The position numbers and the translations under genes were made by a program. Positions 59,293-64,000 of a stretch of 64,000 bases of DNA are shown one piece after another. The stretch's first letter is position 1. Each line of letters opens with the position of its first letter. Origin of the DNA: Motacilla alba alba (taxonomy: Eukaryota > Chordata > Aves > Passeriformes > Motacillidae); contig NC_052020.1 of NCBI RefSeq assembly GCF_015832195.1, forward strand, positions 1,922,001 through 1,986,000. Reading direction: 5' to 3'. The notes under the pieces were generated by a model. The model was not told the origin of the DNA. It saw only the letters and a program-made list of their open reading frames with translations, and ran no database searches.

Positions 59293-62254
59293 ACTGGGAA
59301 ACAGTACTCACTACTTTTCCAAGATCTTCATGCCAGCATGAGGATATCTTTTAAAAGTAATTCTAAAATAATAACCATTTTCTTTTCCTTTTACATTTAT
59401 TTTTTCTTAGTTTTAAAGTTAATGATCTAACATTTATGACAAGAGCTGTTAGGCAACATACACTAAAGAACTTCTTCAGCCCCATCCAGCTGGTGCTTTG
59501 TTGTAAAAAGTGATGCTGCATTTCATTTAATTTTAGAGCTGAACAGAAGCCCCTGTAACTTCCCTAAGGACTCGGTCGACTTTGACTTGTACCTCTAGAG
59601 CAGTCATGGAAAGGTGCCAGTCTAGATATAAAACTATATAAAAAATGAGGCAGCAGCAGTAATTACATAGCACTTCCCTTTTCTTGTGACAAAGTCTCAT
59701 TTTAGATGAAAGAAGAAACTGGATTTTCTACCAAGATGAGTTGAACTGCAGCAAGACCTCTGTGTCAGTACTGCCTGACTGCAGGAAGGGCTGGGCTCAG
59801 CTGTCCTGGCTGCTGTTGGAGATCCCTGCTCAGGAGAGGAGCGTGCTTTGGGCTTTGCACCACTGCCTGCCTGACCGCAAAGAGGCCACCCTTGGGCATG
59901 ACTGCCCCCCCATCAAGGTAAAGGTCCATGAGCTTGGAGCTTCTCTGGTGGAATAGATGTAGGTCACAGGACTGTGGACTGTAGGCTGTGAAAATGATTC
60001 TATGAAGCCAGTAAAAACTGAGAATGACTCTGTCAAATTTATTTTATCCGTCGAAATTTCAGTTAGTTCTAAATTACTGATTATTCATCAGTCTAGTTCA
60101 AAATTACAACAGATTAAAGATGACTCAGAGATCCTAGGCCCACACAATTTCACATTGTGACTCTTCTTCATTATTACTTCATTTGAAAGGAATAAGGAAA
60201 TGTATTTGAAGCTGCAAAATTTTTATTATTCTTAATTTTTTCATTATTCAGTTGTATTAAAAATATGCCAGATTAATGGAAATATTCAGAGACAGATCTA
60301 CCCTCTTCCCAACACCTTCTAGCTAGTCATTCCTTCACATCATTTCTAAAAAAATATAGAATCAAATCAAGTCAGTCATTAGAATACTTCTTTCATTTCC
60401 TTTTGGAAAGCCATGAAGCCTATTATTTTTTTAGGCAAAATGTATTTTTTTCTTAAATAATTGTGATAAAAAGCACTAGTTTCTGTGGTGGTTTTAGCTG
60501 TTGAGATGCTTTGGTACATGATGAGGCTTTTAGGCTTAGCCATCAGTGTTGCCACACTAGTGAAGTACTTCTGGCAGCTACCACACTTTTGAAGTCCGTC
60601 CTACACTTTCTCCTATGTTAATTCACAGGAGCCCTTTTTCAAATTCTCAAATTAGCGAGAATGTTTGCTAACCAGATAATTATTTGGAAATTAATTTTAC
60701 GTTACATAAAATGTAATAAAAAATGTAAATCAATAAAATGTAATTTGTGGCTGGCCAGGTTATACTTTAAAAGCCAACTAATCAGTATCAAATAGAAGCA
60801 GCAATTTTTAATGCATTCAATGTTATTGCAGAGGGTCTCAGGCAGGGGCACATTAATTTTCACATTAGAGATGGGCTGTTGGAGAAAATATAACATTTTA
60901 AACATAGCAATGCTTTCTTTCAAGGAAGGAAAAGTTCACAATTTTTACTTGACACAATGTTAGGATAGTTTGAATATTGCATTTTCTGCCAGCATGTTTT
61001 AAGAGAGGAAATCTTCAGGATATAATTCTTGGGTTTGTTACGAAATTTGGAAAGTTGTAATGAGCTGTTGTGTAGACTTCTGCAGACTGGAATACTGACA
61101 TTAATGGATGTAATTTAAACACAACAACCTGTTCAACTGTGGGAGTGGGAGACTGGTTTTTAATTTCGCCAGAGGGACAGAATGTAGTATATATGGTAAG
61201 AGGGAAAGCCAGTTGTAGTGATGACTCAGCTTGGCTCCACAGCAGCAGATGCTGTTGTGCACATCATCTCCCTGGATATATATTGTGCCGATGCCAGCCA
61301 GCTGCCTTCTCTGTCCAGGTTGGTCCTGTGCACCCTGGAGCTTTGAGATTTAAAGGGGTGCTCTCGTCACCTCTTTGTGGAGCTCCCCTGTTCATACCCA
61401 CATATAGCCAACTTGTATTCTTTTGTCTAGAGCTGTCTTCCTTTACTAAGTTGGCATATCTTAAGGTGGATATTCTAGAAAGGCTTTCAGCATGTCTTCC
61501 AGGTTTATCTCCTGCAAATTGTCCTAATGTTCTGCATTTTACTATGAGCCCTCACTCAGTGCCTTTGTTTGGTCATTCATTTAAATGCCTGATTCAGAGC
61601 ATGTTGCTGTCACTTACCTCTTTTTAGATCTTTTGGTCCTAAACTTCAGACTCTTCTGCAATTTCGCTGATACTGGCAGTAACTTAAATTCTGCTCTTTT
61701 AATTGCTTTATTTTTTTGACTGTCAGCATAGCAATTTGTTTTCAGATGTAGGTGAGTAAGAGCACAGAGAAAAATAATCTAAAACATACTTCCAAATTCA
61801 TGGGAGTCTTTTCTCTGCAAGCAACCAACTTTACTGACAGTTCTTTCTTAAGGTTTTTAGTTATTAGTTCCAGTCCAGTAGCATCAATGGATCTGAAGGA
61901 ACTCCAAATGTATCACATACTAAATAAATACAAAGATATTTTTTTTGCTCCCCAAAATACATAATGTAAAGGCATGCTCCATAAAGAAGTGAGGTAGCAC
62001 TAGGTTGTTGGGTTTTTCCTGTGCACTTCCAGTAAGGTGAAATGTGCTTTTTCTTGTTAGAATGCAGTGTGAAATGATCTCCCCACATGCATACTTAGGC
62101 ACATGTAATATGCAGAAGAAAGCTCAGAAGCTGATGTTGATGCCAGTCATGAAATCCACATCCAGCTATTTGGGATAGGAATAAGCAATGGTTCTACATT
62201 TTCCTGCTTTTCCATGGTCTGCTTCTGAAAATACCTGAAATTATCTAATTGTAA
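59293..62254. other. Unassigned non-coding stretch
   Basis: No gene recognised. The longest frame is 162 codons (plus, 61139-61627). It has no recognised domain and no splice or promoter support, and its first third is Ser/Cys-rich. A G+C-richer patch at about 59740-59960 contains a 71-codon open frame, also unassigned. Confidence 0.4.
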
Positions 62255-62426
62255 GTCTTGGAATCATAGAATTCTAGAATGTTTTGAATTGAAGGGACCA
62301 TAAAGATCATCTGGTTCCAACCTCACTGCCATGTGCAGTAGTTCCTTTATCTAGACCAGGTTGCTGAATGCCCCATCCAGCACTGAATGCCCCATCCAGC
62401 CTGGCCTTGAACACTGCCAGGGATGG
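62255..62426 (-). mobile_element. CR1 LINE fragment, 3' half of a split element
   Basis: Reverse-oriented CR1 with a recognisable tail (aatcatagaattctagaat), then 'gaagggaccataaagatcat', 'ctggttccaacctcactgcc', 'ctagaccaggttgctgaatg' and 'cctggccttgaacactgcca'. It contains a 19-bp-period tandem duplication of 'ctgaatgccccatccag' (62364-62380 and 62383-62399). It stops in 'ccagggatgg' at 62426, where another element has inserted, and continues at 63182. Confidence 0.9.
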
Positions 62427-63181
62427 TGTAGAAGGCTGGGCAGTAAGGAGTTAATGCATTGCTGTGCCCCAAACTCCTATGATCATTCAGGCAGTCAAGC
62501 TAGAGCAGGAGGTGCCTGGAAAGCTGGGGGCTGTAGGAATGTGGAGCAGCACCTCTCTGGAGCCAATTCTCCTGTTCAGCTCCGTGGTGACCACATGACT
62601 GTGCAGTCGCAAGAAGCAGGGGCAACAGCAGTCATATTTTGGGGGGGGCTATGGACCAACCAAGGACCCCAAAGCACCCCACAACCCTTTTCAGAAACTC
62701 TCCATCAGAGAGCTACACATGCCCAATAAAATTGCATCAGACATGAAAAATCCATGGGGGAAGACCTAGGCATTCGCACTGCCAACTTGAATGTATACAA
62801 CTCTGTGAACTTTTTGTTTTGTGGACCCCCACTCACAACAGATCAGGACTGTGACCATCACTCTGACCACAGACATGGAAATTGCAACCATCAGGTCTTG
62901 TTGCTAGATCCACAGATATCTTTCCTCTCCACTATCTACTATCCACTATCCTTTCCTTCACTTTCTTTTCTTTTCCTTATGCATTTTCTTCATGAATTTT
63001 CACACTTCTGTAGAAAATAACCAAAATGGCCTCATACATTCTTTCCACTGCAATTACATAGTTTTAAAATTAACCTTCTTCATATATATGCTGGTCGTTC
63101 AGTGTTTTTTCACTCTAATTCACCCCAAGAGATTTATTAACGGGAACCTTAGTTGCTCTGTCTTAAATGTGGGTTGTAACA
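62427..63181 (+). mobile_element. LTR-like element inserted into a CR1
   Basis: A 755-bp block starting TGTAGAAGG and ending TTGTAACA, so TG...CA. It is placed exactly where the CR1 motif 'gggatggggcatccacagc' is broken. The 5-bp site is duplicated: GATGG at 62422-62426 and GATGA at 63182-63186, one mismatch. An AATAAA lies at 62725-62730 in the plus orientation. If this is the functional poly(A) signal, the rest of the LTR is unusually long (about 450 bp), so the orientation is tentative. Open frames inside it (122 codons at 62361-62729, 88 at 62754-63020) have no recognised viral domain. The family is unidentified; a 5-bp duplication would suit an ERVL-like element. Confidence 0.7.
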
Positions 63182-63298
63182 GATGAGGCATCCACAGCTT
63201 CTCTGGGCAGCCTGTTTCAGTCTGTCACCACACTCACAGTAAAGAATTTCTTCTGTATATCTAACCTAAATTTTCCGTCTTTCAGTTTGAAAATGTCT
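63182..63298 (-). mobile_element. CR1 LINE fragment, continuation of the split element
   Basis: This resumes the CR1 interrupted at 62426: 'gaggcatccacagcttctct', 'gggcagcctgtttcagtctg', 'cacagtaaagaatttcttct', 'ccgtctttcagtttgaaaat'. With the insert and one target copy removed, the two halves are collinear. Confidence 0.9.
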
Positions 63299-64000
63299 CA
63301 CTGGTTTCATGATAACTTCCAAAATTCTACTATTACCCTTTATTAACAAGAGAGAAAATTCTACTATTATTTCTCTGGTGTAATTGCTCTTCCCAATGAA
63401 GCCTGAATAAAGCCTGAATTCTGTATAATGTTGATACATTGGCTCATTTAGAAAAGCATTGTTAGCAGCTGATTGCTTATATAATCTTCTTGGCAATTTT
63501 TTACGTTTAGGTTGTCCTTATTTTGTTACAAGAAAAGAACATAGAGGTTTTTACTTCGATTGGGCCCATTAATTTTCCGAAGTAATTTGGACAGCAAGGT
63601 ATTTAATCAATCTCCTATGTGGTTACAATGAGACACTATTTCTAAAGAACCTAAATTGAGTGCTTTTATTCTAAGGCTTAAGGCATTCATTAGAAACAGG
63701 CCACGTTATCCGTGAAAGATTAATACCTGCATGAAAAAGGAGTACTGTAATCAGGAATGGTAGTCTTATAGCGTCATAAAAATGGGGCTAACTAAAAATC
63801 ATTGTACAAGAGATGCAGAGTTTTAAACAAACCTGCATGGCTGGTTCTTTTATCATTAACAACAAATTAAAACTAATTACTTTCTAATGACAACACTGTC
63901 TGATGTTCAAATCATACTTTGTAGTGATTATCAACACAGGTGTGGAGCAGTGGGAATGCTCAACTAACACGCGTGAAAGACATGAATGATTAGAATTAGT
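63299..64000. other. Unassigned non-coding stretch
   Basis: No gene or recognised repeat. The first part has a short repeat of 'aattctactatta' near 63323-63367. The segment at about 63570-63900 keeps a few CpGs in AT-rich DNA, which is compatible with constraint but not evidence of it. Confidence 0.45.

Noticed and set aside
61735..61757. 6-nt microexon between 'ttgttttcag' and 'gtgagtaag'
   Set aside because: Strong-looking splice strings this close together occur by chance, and ATGTAG includes an in-frame stop; nothing else supports it.
1..64000. tRNA, rRNA, CRISPR array or bacterial-type operon
   Set aside because: None seen on either strand; composition, CR1 elements and LTRs all indicate a vertebrate nuclear genome.

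Overview
The window reads as vertebrate nuclear DNA, most likely from a bird and probably a songbird. It is AT-rich and CpG-poor, and it carries many CR1 LINE 3' fragments, the dominant avian retrotransposon. It also carries several LTRs of avian endogenous-retrovirus type; I recognise two LTR families as common in passerines, from memory and not from a search. I see no complete protein-coding gene, rRNA, tRNA, CRISPR array or operon. The open reading frames are short, mostly under 100 codons, and have no recognisable domains. The few long ones come from tandem repeats or are unsupported. The window is best described as intergenic or deep intronic sequence shaped by retroelements.

Layout. 1-7.4 kb: unassigned AT-rich DNA holding one CpG-rich solo LTR (486-848). 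7.4-9.4 kb: two CR1 fragments on the minus strand, the second split by an AT array flanked by short direct repeats. 9.4-23.6 kb: long unassigned stretch with simple repeats only. 23.6-35.2 kb: two solo LTRs of one family (23587-24006 and 34723-35155), each with its own flanking duplication. Between them lie a plus-strand CR1 interrupted by a different solo LTR (26593-27195), an ancient CR1 relic and a CR1 3' tail. 35.2-44.4 kb: unassigned DNA with one candidate 66-bp internal exon (40934-40999), a G-quadruplex-like GT tract and poly-T runs. 44.4-47.7 kb: the most repeat-dense part, with a minus-strand LTR containing a 40-bp VNTR, two probable LTRs in opposite orientation, and a 10-bp-period minisatellite with a perfect 90-bp second-order duplication. 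47.7-64 kb: mostly unassigned, with CR1 fragments at 49.1, 59.1 and 62.3 kb, the last split by another inserted LTR (62427-63181).

The elements do not form a pathway. Together they record a relative order of events: old CR1s came first, LTRs inserted into two of them, and tandem arrays expanded locally. I found no convincing new biological system. The best leads are the candidate exon, the minisatellite with its recent 90-bp duplication, and the nested insertions that can be used for dating.
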